Positions 47,086-55,403 of a DNA stretch of 64,000 nucleotides are shown one piece after another. The notes below the pieces were generated by a model. That model made no database searches, had not been told where the DNA came from, and worked only from the letters and a program-made list of their open reading frames with translations. The stretch lies in assembly GCF_001514495.1 (NCBI RefSeq), contig NZ_BCNM01000021.1, positions 62,001 to 126,000 on the forward strand. Direction: 5' to 3'. This stretch comes from Paenibacillus pabuli NBRC 13638. GTDB lineage: Bacteria > Bacillota > Bacilli > Paenibacillales > Paenibacillaceae. How positions within the stretch are numbered: the stretch's first letter is position 1; the number at the start of each line of letters is the position of its first letter. The position numbers were made by a program, and so were the translations under genes.

Positions 47086-47469
47086 TCAAGAATGATAAGG
47101 CGCATCAAATTCTATAATGTTACGATCCGGATCAAGCACAAAAATCTGTGCAAACCCCGCAACACTATCCGGTCTTGCCTCATATTCGATCCCCTGTTGT
47201 TCCAGCCAGGCCAAAGTCTCCTTGTAACTCTTCACCCAAATCGCAAAATGTCCATCCGTTGTATCGATGCCAGCCTCACGAAGCGTATGTCCCTGCGGGT
47301 GCTGCAACAGATGAAGCTGCTGACTTCCAATCGAATACCATGTGCCTGTAGAATTAAAAGGCGGACGTTCAATCTCCTGCATGCGTAGTAACCCGGAATA
47401 GAACTTCTTCGCAACTTCCAGATCACGTACAGCCAGACTCACATGGTGTATGTGTACATATTCAATCAT
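47086..47469 (-). CDS. VOC family (glyoxalase-like) protein
   Basis: A 127-residue protein with two beta-alpha-beta-beta-beta modules. HIHHVSLAVRDLEVAKKFY is at the N-terminus and FVLDPDRNIIEFDAP at the C-terminus, giving the usual metal ligands (His and Glu). Such proteins include glyoxalases, dioxygenases and resistance proteins; the substrate cannot be told. The ATG at 47469 follows GGAGG by eight bases. Monocistronic. Confidence 0.87.
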   Translation of the reverse strand: MIEYVHIHHVSLAVRDLEVAKKFYSGLLRMQEIERPPFNSTGTWYSIGSQQLHLLQHPQGHTLREAGIDTTDGHFAIWVKSYKETLAWLEQQGIEYEARPDSVAGFAQIFVLDPDRNIIEFDAPYHS

Positions 47470-47582
47470 TTCTTCAACCTCCACCTCAAATAGATTCCCT
47501 TCAACTTCCCATCAACGCTAAATTCAATCGCTTACATGACTATACTATAACATCTTAAATACTGACCAGAATGAAAGCAAAA

Positions 47583-47647
47583 AAAGAAAGCACCCCCGAT
47601 TCATTCGCAGAACCACCCGGTTCACACAAATGATCAAAGGTGCCTTT
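47583..47647 (-). terminator. Terminator after the DUF6612-like lipoprotein gene
   Basis: On the minus strand AAAGGCACC pairs with GGGTGCTTT across a long loop, followed by CTTTTTTT. Confidence 0.6.
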
Positions 47648-47727
47648 CAAACGATATATCATCACATCACTGGTCAGGAATACACTTTCATCAGAGAATA
47701 TAAATCCGCTTCACAGCTGATGGATTC

Positions 47728-48591
47728 TTATTTGGCACTATCCAATGCTTCTTGTGGGATCTTGATCTCTTTCACGCCGTTATGGTTGGAGAACGTGCTG
47801 GTCATTTTCATGTCCATCGAAATTTTCTGTCCTTCCTGCTCCATCTCCATGACCATGTTGACATCTGTACTTGCAGGTAGGTAAGTTTCTTTGTTAATCA
47901 TATATTTCATTTTCATGCTGGTAATATTCATTTGATCAAGCATCGCTTGAGTTTGAGCATCCGATCCATTTTGCTCCATGACTGCTTTGGCCAGTTCCTT
48001 TACGTTATCACCGGATACGTCAGCGTTAATGACGTAGTTGTCGCCTTCTTCCGTAATTTTGGTGTCTTCGGCAATCTTTTTGAATTGCTCCAGTTCACCT
48101 TCCGGATTCATGCTTGCCTGCATCTGCTCAATCAGTGGTTTTGTTTGTTCGTCGGGAATTTTGACCCATTGGCCCCCCACCTGGGAATAGATGTTATCCG
48201 AAGTGATGTACTGCTTCACGTTCTGCGCTTCCTGTCCGGACATTTCCATTTTCATCTCCTGATAGATCATCATTGGATCTTTGATGATATCCATCTTCAG
48301 CGATGTTTTCACCTGCTGATCCTGGGACTGTTCCCCAGCTGCCAGTTTCATATTTTGATCAATATTGGCTTCCGTAGTGAAGCTTTTCATGTCTTTGGTC
48401 GCAGTATTCGTTTTCTCAATCAACTCGTCCAATGTAGGGATCTTTGTCTCCTGCTCCGCAGTTTTATTGCCCTCGTTGGACGTTTCGTTGCCAGCTGGCG
48501 GTGTTGCTGTACTGTTATCCGCATCGCTACCACAAGCTGTCATGCTTACCGCTAATAATGCCCCAATAAATAATGTAGTCCACTTCTTCAA
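47728..48591 (-). CDS. DUF6612-type lipoprotein
   Basis: A 287-residue lipoprotein with lipobox Cys20 (SMTAC) and a Thr/Asn/Glu-rich linker. The beta-rich, very methionine- and glutamine-rich domain (DPMMIYQEMKMEMSG, SMKMKYMINKETYLP) resembles the LolA-like fold of DUF6612 and LppX-type lipoproteins. Extracytoplasmic, function unknown. Monocistronic. Confidence 0.8.
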   Translation of the reverse strand: MKKWTTLFIGALLAVSMTACGSDADNSTATPPAGNETSNEGNKTAEQETKIPTLDELIEKTNTATKDMKSFTTEANIDQNMKLAAGEQSQDQQVKTSLKMDIIKDPMMIYQEMKMEMSGQEAQNVKQYITSDNIYSQVGGQWVKIPDEQTKPLIEQMQASMNPEGELEQFKKIAEDTKITEEGDNYVINADVSGDNVKELAKAVMEQNGSDAQTQAMLDQMNITSMKMKYMINKETYLPASTDVNMVMEMEQEGQKISMDMKMTSTFSNHNGVKEIKIPQEALDSAK

Positions 48592-48691
48592 ATGATTTGC
48601 CTCCCAGTATAAAGTTTATCCGTAGTCATTACCCAATAATTTCCGTTATCAATCAATAACTAATGATACAATATGTCTCATGTAAGCTTTT

Positions 48692-49120
48692 TCAAAGAAA
48701 TCGATCCTTTATTTCAGGCGTAGGCAGCATGCACGCTTCATCTTTACCAAACCAGCGATATCGGTTACGAGCTACCATGTTATATATGGCGTTCCGAATA
48801 AACTTCGGTACAATAATTAACCCGTACAATAGAGGATAAGGGAATTTTAGCCCTTTCGCCAGCCGCAGCGCTGCGGTTGAACGTGTATAATATTTTCCGT
48901 CCTCAATAAGTACAAACGTATCCATGCTGTCTGTGGACAGATTGCCTTTCTCCAGCAGCGCTTTCGCTACATCCGATTGGAGTGATGCAAAATGATATTT
49001 CCCCTCAGGGTCACGCTTGATAATCCATTTGGTTAATCCTTGGCAGAAATGACAGACTCCGTCGACAAGCACAATCGGGTGTCCCTGTTGCTGATCCGTT
49101 TGATTTGATGTCATAGTCAT
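48692..49120 (-). CDS. DCC family thiol-disulfide oxidoreductase-like protein (YuxK type)
   Basis: A 142-residue protein with the DCC signature VDGVCHFCQ at about residues 19-27 and the family's middle and end motifs (FASLQSDVAKALL, RYRWFGK). The CxxC-type pair is intact. Members are thought to be thioredoxin-like; the role is not established. Monocistronic. Confidence 0.88.
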   Translation of the reverse strand: MTMTSNQTDQQQGHPIVLVDGVCHFCQGLTKWIIKRDPEGKYHFASLQSDVAKALLEKGNLSTDSMDTFVLIEDGKYYTRSTAALRLAKGLKFPYPLLYGLIIVPKFIRNAIYNMVARNRYRWFGKDEACMLPTPEIKDRFL

Positions 49121-49212
49121 GACCTCCTCATTATTGTGCTATTAGAGTAACTTACCCGTTTTGGGACATTCCTGACGTTTATTTTACATTTTATTTCTTT
49201 TTAACCGAAAAT

Positions 49213-49244
49213 AGAAAAAGAGCGCAGGCTCTACGCCCACGCTC
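49213..49244 (-). terminator. Terminator after the small cysteine-containing gene
   Basis: On the minus strand GAGCGTGGGC pairs with GCCTGCGCTC, followed by TTTTTCT. Confidence 0.75.
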
Positions 49245-49260
49245 GTATCTGTCTTGGCAA

Positions 49261-49539
49261 TTACTCAGCAATTGCCTTTTCCATCCATTGGTCGTCAATC
49301 ATTTGTTGATGCAGATCGGCCGAATATTGTTCCATGCATTTGCAAATGAAATCTTTGCGGCATACTGGACAAGGCGTTTTCTGCAGACGGCTGATCGCAG
49401 TCATTTTCCAATCCGGAGATTTGGAGTAGAATACACGGCACTGTGTGCCATCTACCAATTTCATGGTAAATTCATACAATCCGTCTTTTTCGTTTTTGCT
49501 GGCTACTTGCAATTTCGCAATACTTGGTCTATAAGACAT
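49261..49539 (-). CDS. Small protein with a zinc-ribbon-like Cys cluster, unknown
   Basis: A 92-residue protein. The N-terminal beta-rich half (YEFTMKLVDGTQCRVFYSK) is followed by PCPVCRKDFICKC, five cysteines in thirteen residues, and an acidic helical tail. Probably cytosolic and metal binding. The ATG at 49539 follows AGGTGA by five bases. I recognise no named family. Confidence 0.7.
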   Translation of the reverse strand: MSYRPSIAKLQVASKNEKDGLYEFTMKLVDGTQCRVFYSKSPDWKMTAISRLQKTPCPVCRKDFICKCMEQYSADLHQQMIDDQWMEKAIAE

Positions 49540-49643
49540 GGATATCACCTGTTAATTCAAATTTGGTTCATGCAATGACACTGACACTTCTCAGTACTAA
49601 GTCATATTAAAGAAATTTTAGTTCGATGTCAACTCACGCACCT

Positions 49644-49889
49644 TTATCCACCAAACAGAATATCAAGAATGGTACCCACCTGCCCCTGTTTTTTGCCCTT
49701 TAGCACATCTGGATCGAACACTTCAACATACCCACAGGAAGAACAAGCGACAAAGAGATAATGATTATGCTGAATATCAAACATCTTGCTGAGACCTGCC
49801 CCTGACATGGATACTTCCTTAATGTTACAATCCGTCCCCCTGCATTTTGTACATACAAATCGCCGCTCAATCATCTCTTCAATACTCAT
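49644..49889 (-). CDS. Small zinc-ribbon protein
   Basis: An 81-residue protein with two CxxC pairs (VCTKCRG and ACSSCGY), the layout of the zinc-ribbon proteins described as predicted nucleic-acid binding in Bacillales. The C-terminus is basic then hydrophobic (GTILDILFGG). Function unknown. Expressed alone. Confidence 0.8.
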   Translation of the reverse strand: MSIEEMIERRFVCTKCRGTDCNIKEVSMSGAGLSKMFDIQHNHYLFVACSSCGYVEVFDPDVLKGKKQGQVGTILDILFGG

Positions 49890-49996
49890 TGTCCTTCCCC
49901 CTTATTCGAATGTATGACATCAAGCAAGAGTAGATTATGTAAAATAGTACGCTGTTCAACAGGCAATCTCCTGCATCAAAACTGTATTTTAAAATA

Positions 49997-50023
49997 CAAA
50001 ACCCTGCCGTAAACCAGCAGGGT
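49997..50023 (-). terminator. Terminator after the ohr gene
   Basis: On the minus strand ACCCTGC pairs with GCAGGGT around an eight-base loop, followed by TTTG and T-rich sequence. Confidence 0.6.
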
Positions 50024-50094
50024 CTTGTACTTGAACATCAGGTATCCAAGGATACTCTGCTCTATATGTTCCCTGATATCCTTCGAATCAGGGC

Positions 50095-50514
50095 TTAAAC
50101 TACATTAAGTACCACGTCAATATTACCGCGTGTTGCTTTGGAGTAAGGACAGAAATCATGGGCCTTGCGCGCCAGATCCTCGGCTTGACTGTGATCCACG
50201 CCAGGCATGCTTACGTCCAGACGTACCGACAGTTGGAAGCCGTCATCCGCAGGGTCTTTGCCGATAGATACGTTACTTGTAACGACTACATTCTCCAGCT
50301 TCACACCTGCTTTACGAGCAACATTGGCTAGAGCACTTTCATAACATGCGCCATATCCAGCAGCGAAGAGCTGCTCAGGGTTAGTCCCTTCACCACCGGA
50401 ACCACCCAGCTCTTTAGGCATTTTCAGATCATGCTTGAGCACACCATCCGAAGAAGCCACCGAACCTGTACGTCCACCTTGAACTGTCGCTGTTGCTGTA
50501 TATAAAGCTTCCAT
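50095..50514 (-). CDS. Ohr/OsmC family organic hydroperoxide reductase
   Basis: A 139-residue thiol peroxidase reducing organic hydroperoxides. The two catalytic cysteines are Cys57 (YGACYESA) and Cys122 (HDFCPYSKATRGN). The N-terminus YTATATVQGGRTGSVASSDG is typical of Ohr. The ATG at 50514 follows AAGGAGA. No OhrR-type MarR regulator is adjacent. Confidence 0.92.
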   Translation of the reverse strand: MEALYTATATVQGGRTGSVASSDGVLKHDLKMPKELGGSGGEGTNPEQLFAAGYGACYESALANVARKAGVKLENVVVTSNVSIGKDPADDGFQLSVRLDVSMPGVDHSQAEDLARKAHDFCPYSKATRGNIDVVLNVV

Positions 50515-50538
50515 TAAGAATCTCTCCTTCACCTTCAA

Positions 50539-50906
50539 TTTTTTTACTGCCTACTATTCCATTTAAACCTCTGGCTTATTTTGAAACGTTTTTGAATCCT
50601 TATTCAGCTTTTACATCTTTATCATTTTCATGCATTCTCGATACCATAGGTAATTTATCCAAGCTTGGGTAATATACTAAGGCACTATTCACTCCTTACC
50701 AAATCTTGTCCCCATACACAAAAGTTGCACTAGACAAAAATATTTGAAGGAGTACAATGTATGTATCGACATAAACGTTTGGACATATCGAAAGACGTTT
50801 AATTACGTTTTTGATTTTAGAATCCATCTTCCAAATTTAATCAAAGGAATGACACCGTTCCTCTTTCATATAGAATATCAATACTTCAAAGTCGGGTGAT
50901 TATATT
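50539..50906. other. Intergenic region upstream of mntH with repeated ACGTTT
   Basis: 368 bases with no supported gene. TACCCAAGCTTGGATA-like symmetry lies near 50656-50672. ACGTTT occurs at 50775, 50795 and 50805, the first two within related stretches ATCGACATAAACGTTT and ATCGAAAGACGTTT. No clear MntR box is visible. Confidence 0.4.
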
Positions 50907-52256
50907 ATGAGTAAAAAAAATCCGTTCAACACTCCTTCAAATGAGCCATTGGCTGCAGGTATGGCCCCTTCTCTCGGGGAAGCCCATAGCTCCATGAAGG
51001 TTCCTCAGAATGTCGCATGGTGGAAAAAGTTTCTTGCTTTTGTTGGCCCAGGGTATCTGGTTGCCGTAGGTTATATGGACCCCGGAAACTGGGCAACAGA
51101 TATTGCAGGTGGTTCACAGTTTGGGTATACCCTATTGTCGGTTATATTGATCTCAAACCTGATGGCAGTTGTGCTGCAGTCACTTGCCGGCAAACTCGGA
51201 ATCGTTACGGGCAGAGATCTGGCTCAAGCCTGTCGTGAACGGTTCAGTATGCCTGTCGTCATGATGTTATGGATTTTGTGCGAGCTTGCGATTGCAGCCA
51301 CCGATCTTGCCGAGGTCATTGGTTCGGCCATCGCGCTCAAGCTGCTCTTTAACATTCCCATGTTATATGGCGTCATTATTACCGCCGTCGATGTACTGGT
51401 CATTCTTTTGCTGCAAAATAAAGGCTTCCGCGCATTGGAATCCCTCGTCATTGTGCTAATGGCTACCATCGCGCTCTGCTTCGGTATTGACCTGTTTCTC
51501 GCTAAACCGGATATGGGCGGCGTCATGCATGGTTTTGTACCCAGTGCCGAGATTTTGCAAAATCCAGCCATGCTTTATATCGCTATCGGAATTATCGGTG
51601 CAACGGTCATGCCCCATAATCTGTATCTGCATTCATCCATCGTGCAGACCCGTCAGATTGAACAGACACCACAGGGGAAAAAAGAAGCGATCCGTTATTC
51701 CACCATGGATTCAACTATCGCTTTAACGCTGGCCCTGTTCATCAATGCAGCCATCCTGATTGTATCCGCTGCGGTGTTCCATAGTGCAGGCATGACCCAG
51801 GTTGCGGAAATTACAGACGCTTACCATCTGTTGACACCTCTGCTGGGTACCACCATTGCAAGCATCCTGTTCGGTGTAGCCCTGCTGGCTTCAGGTCAGA
51901 ACTCAACGCTCACCGGTACACTGTCTGGACAGATTGTAATGGAAGGATTCCTGAACATTCGTATCCCGGCTTGGCTTCGTCGTCTGGTGACACGTCTAAT
52001 CGCCATCATCCCGGCTGTCATCGTGACGGCCATTGCCGGGGAGCATGGAACAGAGGAGCTGCTCATTCTGAGTCAGGTTATACTGTCGCTGCAGCTGCCC
52101 TTTGCCGTCATCCCGCTGGTAATGTTTACGAGTGACAAAAAAAGCATGGGGGCATTTGCCAATAAGTTGTGGCTCAAAATCATCTCCTGGATCATTGCCG
52201 GAGTGATCGTTGTCCTGAATGTATATCTGATCATCCAGACCATTCTGTTGTTCTAG
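50907..52256 (+). CDS. mntH: Nramp-type manganese/divalent cation transporter MntH
   Basis: A 449-residue proton-coupled importer with eleven membrane spans. Metal-binding DPGNWATD in helix 1 and [10 protein letters not shown] in helix 6 are both intact. An unusually long hydrophilic N-terminus of about 40 residues precedes the first span. Monocistronic, followed by a bidirectional terminator. Confidence 0.95.
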   Translation: MSKKNPFNTPSNEPLAAGMAPSLGEAHSSMKVPQNVAWWKKFLAFVGPGYLVAVGYMDPGNWATDIAGGSQFGYTLLSVILISNLMAVVLQSLAGKLGIVTGRDLAQACRERFSMPVVMMLWILCELAIAATDLAEVIGSAIALKLLFNIPMLYGVIITAVDVLVILLLQNKGFRALESLVIVLMATIALCFGIDLFLAKPDMGGVMHGFVPSAEILQNPAMLYIAIGIIGATVMPHNLYLHSSIVQTRQIEQTPQGKKEAIRYSTMDSTIALTLALFINAAILIVSAAVFHSAGMTQVAEITDAYHLLTPLLGTTIASILFGVALLASGQNSTLTGTLSGQIVMEGFLNIRIPAWLRRLVTRLIAIIPAVIVTAIAGEHGTEELLILSQVILSLQLPFAVIPLVMFTSDKKSMGAFANKLWLKIISWIIAGVIVVLNVYLIIQTILLF

Positions 52257-52290
52257 GCACGCGGCAGCTTGCAATATGTTTCATAACTCA

Positions 52291-52340
52291 AAAAGGCTGA
52301 TCGTCTCAAGTCATATCTCTCTTGAGTCGATCAGCCTTTG
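52291..52340. terminator. Bidirectional terminator between mntH and a HAD gene
   Basis: AAAAAGGCTGATCG and CGATCAGCCTTT with inner TCAAG/CTTGA pairing form one long stem, with the better T run on the minus strand. Confidence 0.85.
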
Positions 52341-52408
52341 GTATGGTGTTGGAGCAGCTTGATCCTAATGCATAACCATATCGATTAGATCTCATATAAC
52401 GCTATAAT

Positions 52409-53104
52409 TTAATTGTCTGATGATTGAGTTATCAACAACGGAAGAAGTTCATCCAGTGATTCAATAGTCCAGTCAGGCCCCTCCGCATCTGGAAGCTCCG
52501 GTTGAAACCTGCCATAACCCTGTAAAATTCGGATCGTATGCATGCCCAGCTTCTTGGCCGGAATAATATCATTATCCATCCGATCTCCAATCATAACTGC
52601 CTCTTCGGGTTTACAACCTGCCTGTTTCAGCGCCACAGCATACAATTCAGGGTCAGGCTTGGACACCCCTTCTTCAGCCGAACAGGCCAGCACATCCACA
52701 TACCTGCGCAAACCGTAGCTATCCAGCCGATTCTCCGTTCCCGGGCTTTGATTGGCAATAATGCCAATCTTATAATGTTGCGACAACGTCTGGAGAACAG
52801 AGCTGGCTGACGCGAAGGGGCGCTCAAGCTCTTTGCGGAACTTCAGCTTCTCCTGTATCTGTTTGCGGTGCTCCTCATCGCTAATCAGGGTTCGAATCGC
52901 CAATTTCATAGGCCACTGCTCGTAATTTCGGTAAGAGGCGGCAAATATATCTCGCACCGTCTGCATCTCCACCTGATAACCAAGCGCACCAGCCTCACGA
53001 ACGAACTGACCAATAATATCATCCACCGGCTCCCATTCGTCCACGAGCGTATCGCCTACATCAAAGAACAACCATTGTATCCCACGTACTTCCGGCACAC
53101 CCAT
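52409..53104 (-). CDS. HAD family hydrolase (YjjG/phosphoglycolate phosphatase-like)
   Basis: A 231-residue HAD phosphatase. Motif I is FFDVGDTLVDE with the second Asp replaced by Gly-Asp spacing as in DVGDT proteins, motif II is in IGIIANQSP, and motif IV is IGDRMDNDIIPAKKLGM. The alpha-helical C1 cap lies between. Substrate not evident. The preceding gap shows no clear partner gene. Confidence 0.88.
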   Translation of the reverse strand: MGVPEVRGIQWLFFDVGDTLVDEWEPVDDIIGQFVREAGALGYQVEMQTVRDIFAASYRNYEQWPMKLAIRTLISDEEHRKQIQEKLKFRKELERPFASASSVLQTLSQHYKIGIIANQSPGTENRLDSYGLRRYVDVLACSAEEGVSKPDPELYAVALKQAGCKPEEAVMIGDRMDNDIIPAKKLGMHTIRILQGYGRFQPELPDAEGPDWTIESLDELLPLLITQSSDN

Positions 53105-53150
53105 TCCTCCTCGTTAGCCACAGGAAATTCTTATCCCCATTCCCCAAACC

Positions 53151-53186
53151 ATAAAAAAGAAGACCCACCATCATGCATGAGTCTCC
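53151..53186 (-). terminator. Terminator after the c-di-AMP-controlled gene
   Basis: On the minus strand GGAGACTCA pairs with TGGGTCTTC, followed by TTTTTTA. Confidence 0.65.
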
Positions 53187-53270
53187 TCAAGATTCCGTTT
53201 ATTTATGATTTCAATTATAACAGGCAGCTGACACCGGATCAATCACAGGTATGGAACTAACAACTAAACA

Positions 53271-53669
53271 CTATCCATTAAGCAGGAATCCCACTTCCCC
53301 ATTTAAAGAGTACACAATCCGGTCAGCTCCCATTCCCCGATAGATCCCTTTGGGATGACTCTGCTCTGTAATGACACAGAGGGACTTGGATGTCCATGAG
53401 CGGCAGATTTGCAAATATCGACAGGTCAGGTTTAGGCTATTTTCAAAAATAAAAACATTACCGACACTGCCTTGCGGCAAAAACCATTTCTGAGCTGCAG
53501 CTGTGTTCATGCGAATGACATGCTCCACACCGATTCTCCGGAGCCTGCGCTCTTCCCCTGCACTGTTGGTCAGAACGGCAAACGGCATTTTTTTGTACAT
53601 CAGCAATTTGATAAATTTACGTCCTGCTTCATTTGGAGCAGTCACTAAGATCATCTCTTTATCCATCAT
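53271..53669 (-). CDS. Small Rossmann-like protein under a c-di-AMP riboswitch, unknown
   Basis: A 132-residue protein starting EMILVTAPNEAGRKFIKLLM, which looks like a beta-strand and glycine-containing turn of a nucleotide-binding fold. Alternating strands and helices follow (FAVLTNSAGEERRLRRIGVE, VGNVFIFENSLN). This loosely recalls the RCK-N domain of potassium channel regulators such as KtrA, but no full GxGxxG motif is present. The family is not recognised. The ATG at 53669 follows GGGAGG by five bases. The riboswitch and terminator in front imply turn-off by c-di-AMP. Confidence 0.7.
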   Translation of the reverse strand: MMDKEMILVTAPNEAGRKFIKLLMYKKMPFAVLTNSAGEERRLRRIGVEHVIRMNTAAAQKWFLPQGSVGNVFIFENSLNLTCRYLQICRSWTSKSLCVITEQSHPKGIYRGMGADRIVYSLNGEVGFLLNG

Positions 53670-53697
53670 TCGTTCCTCCCTTGGCGTGAAAAGACAA

Positions 53698-53740
53698 CAA
53701 AAAAGAAGCGTGGGGGACCAAGGCCTCCCGAACGCTTCTT
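53698..53740 (-). terminator. Expression-platform terminator of the c-di-AMP riboswitch
   Basis: On the minus strand GAAGCGT...GGGAGG pairs with CCCCC...ACGCTTC, followed by TTTTTTG. It lies between the aptamer and the start codon at 53669. Confidence 0.85.
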
Positions 53741-53762
53741 CAATAATCCACAGCAAAAAGAC

Positions 53763-53960
53763 ACTATGAACCAGCGTACGGCTTGTTGCCTCTCCCTTTA
53801 ACGCTTACGAGGTTAGCTGACGGATTCGGACGCGAGAGTCGCCCTATTTCCGGCTGTCACCGGAAAATTCACCCCATGGATGCCTACTGTCCTGGACAGT
53901 TCATCCTGTTGGTTCCCCCGTTTCCCACCCATGAATGAATGGAAACTCAGCGATTAAAAC
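53763..53960 (-). ncRNA. ydaO/yuaA-type c-di-AMP riboswitch
   Basis: The minus strand carries the conserved ydaO blocks in order. An ATCGCTGAG 5' strand comes first, then GGGGGAACCAA, GGGGTGAAT followed by a hairpin and AATAGGG, and GAATCCGTCAGCTAACCTCG. TAAGCG, GGGAGAGG and a closing TACGCT-type 3' strand follow. In known members c-di-AMP binding promotes termination, commonly before potassium uptake and cell-wall hydrolase genes. The terminator at 53698-53740 fits that off-switch. A TAATAT -10 candidate lies upstream near 54007. Confidence 0.93.
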
Positions 53961-54263
53961 ATCGTTCCATTGTGATCATTAATCAGAGCGATATTATCGT
54001 TTGTTTCGTTTTTCATGTAAATTTATTTTAAATTGGAATTACGATATGAATCATACACCCGTGCCATATTGGTGTAAAGTCTGCGCAGATCACCGAATCG
54101 ACGGATTTTTGCCATTTCCCATCAATAATAGCGCTTACAACACATCCATTCTCTACCCATCTCATCAAAGCTCTCTAATTCTCTGTTTAGCGAAAATTAG
54201 GTATTAAATCAGTCACAGATCATACACGACAGGTTCAAATTGAGTTAAAAAAGCAATATTAAT
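53961..54263. other. AT-rich spacer between the riboswitch and gpx
   Basis: About 300 bases with no supported gene. The left part should hold the riboswitch promoter; the rest shows no clear element before the gpx promoter. Confidence 0.5.
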
Positions 54264-54292
54264 TTTGCAATATTTAATTGCAATCAATATAA
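54246..54292 (+). promoter_or_regulatory. gpx promoter with tandem TTGCAAT elements
   Basis: TTGCAA (54264-54269) and TATAAT (54287-54292) are spaced by 17 bases. Three related elements, AGCAATATTAATT, TGCAATATTTAAT and TGCAATCAATATA, follow one another at 13-14 base steps. TTGCAATATTTAATTGCAA (54264-54282) is an inverted repeat covering the -35 and spacer, so a regulator site is likely. Confidence 0.65.
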
Positions 54293-54328
54293 TAGAAGAA
54301 AGAAGAATATGAAATGGAGGCGATTTTC

Positions 54329-54805
54329 ATGTCAGTCTACGACTACAAAGTAAACACCCTTCGCGGCCAGGAAGTTGAAATGTCCAACTATCGTGACAAA
54401 GTACTGCTTATTGTGAATACAGCAAGTCAATGCGGCCTTACACCCCAATTTAAAGGGCTGCAAGAACTTCAGGACAAATTCAAAGACTCCCCATTTGAAG
54501 TGCTCGGATTTCCAAGCAACCAGTTTGCACAGGAAAAAGGGTCCTCCGATGATATTGCCGAGTTCTGCCAGATGAACTATGGTGTCAGCTTCCCGATGTT
54601 TGAGAAAATCGACGTGAACGGTTCAAGCGCTCATCCTCTATTCCAGCACCTTACCAAAGAAGCACCGGGCGTACTCGGCTCAAAAGCCATCAAATGGAAC
54701 TTCACCAAGTTCCTTGTGGATCAGAACGGACGTGTTCTGAAACGGTATGCCCCCAAAACAACACCGGATAAAATTGAAGCAGATATCAGAGAATTACTTA
54801 AATAA
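54329..54805 (+). CDS. Glutathione peroxidase-like thiol peroxidase
   Basis: A 158-residue peroxidase. The active-site cysteine is Cys35 (NTASQCGLTPQ), with the family's FPSNQFAQEKGS glutamine motif and the KWNFTKFLVD tryptophan motif. Like other Bacillales members it has Cys in place of selenocysteine and probably uses thioredoxin or bacillithiol. The ATG at 54329 follows GGAGG by eight bases. Monocistronic, with an operator-like promoter. Confidence 0.93.
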   Translation: MSVYDYKVNTLRGQEVEMSNYRDKVLLIVNTASQCGLTPQFKGLQELQDKFKDSPFEVLGFPSNQFAQEKGSSDDIAEFCQMNYGVSFPMFEKIDVNGSSAHPLFQHLTKEAPGVLGSKAIKWNFTKFLVDQNGRVLKRYAPKTTPDKIEADIRELLK

Positions 54806-54814
54806 AAAATAGCC

Positions 54815-54873
54815 GTCATCCGCATCCAGCAGACAGAGCAAAACTTCAACTGGGTAAGCGGGTGATTTTTTTC
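54815..54873 (+). terminator. Terminator after gpx
   Basis: GTCATCCGC pairs with GCGGGTGA (one wobble) across a long loop, followed by TTTTTTTC. Confidence 0.65.
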
Positions 54874-54898
54874 TTTGTCCAATTACGATAGAAAAACA

Positions 54899-54932
54899 AA
54901 AAAAAGAAGCTTCCCATACGGAAAGCTTCTTC
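54899..54932 (-). terminator. Terminator after tRNA-Leu
   Basis: On the minus strand GAAGCTTTCC pairs with GGGAAGCTTC, followed by TTTTTTTG. Confidence 0.85.
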
Positions 54933-54948
54933 TTAATCGTCCTTATGA

Positions 54949-55031
54949 TGCGGTCGAGAGGACTCGAACCTCCACGGGCATACGCCCACTACCCCCTCAA
55001 GATAGCGTGTCTGCCATTCCACCACGACCGC
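54949..55031 (-). tRNA. tRNA-Leu (anticodon GAG)
   Basis: The minus strand folds as a class II tRNA. The acceptor arms GCGGTCG and CGACCGC, the anticodon stem CTATC/GGTAG around TTGAGGG giving GAG, a long variable arm (GTGGGCGTATGCCCGT) and the T arm GAGGTTCGAGTCCTC are visible. CCA is not encoded. It is a lone tRNA between promoter and terminator. Confidence 0.95.
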
Positions 55032-55059
55032 ATGTCGTAAATAATCGGCAACAGAATTG

Positions 55060-55088
55060 ATTATACCCGGTCCCGATTTAAAAGTAAA
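55060..55088 (-). promoter_or_regulatory. Promoter of tRNA-Leu
   Basis: TTTACT (55088-55083) and TATAAT (55065-55060) with 17 bases between, followed about 30 bases later by the mature 5' end. Confidence 0.7.
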
Positions 55089-55403
55089 GTATTTTTTAAC
55101 AACTCATTTCAACTTCACTTTTTCTCCCATAAATCGTATGATCTCGTCATTTTATCCCATGAACTGCATATCATTAAATTGGTCTCATTTTAAATGAATC
55201 ACCAAAAAAACTCACTAAACAAGTTAAGTAATATAACATAATTTTATTTATTATCTTTAATTATCTAGAAACTATTGACAAAAAGCGGATATTTGTGTGA
55301 ATATATATATCATATAATTCGGAATTTCACACATAAAGCTATAAAAAAAGGATTAAAAATGTTATTTTATATAACATAAAACGAACGTAGGAGGCGAAAG
55401 ACA
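55089..55403. promoter_or_regulatory. AT-rich leader region of ureF with an inverted repeat
   Basis: About 315 bases without a gene. TTGACA at 55275-55280 is a good -35 element. TGTGTGAAT (55294-55302) and ATTTCACACA (55324-55333) form an inverted repeat just downstream, placed where a repressor would block transcription. No perfect TGTNA-N7-TNACA box was found here. Confidence 0.45.

Noticed and set aside
54949-55031. tRNA-Ser (anticodon TGA) reading of the class II tRNA
   Set aside because: Shifting the loop by one base breaks the anticodon stem CTATC/GGTAG. The correct loop TTGAGGG gives GAG, a leucine anticodon.
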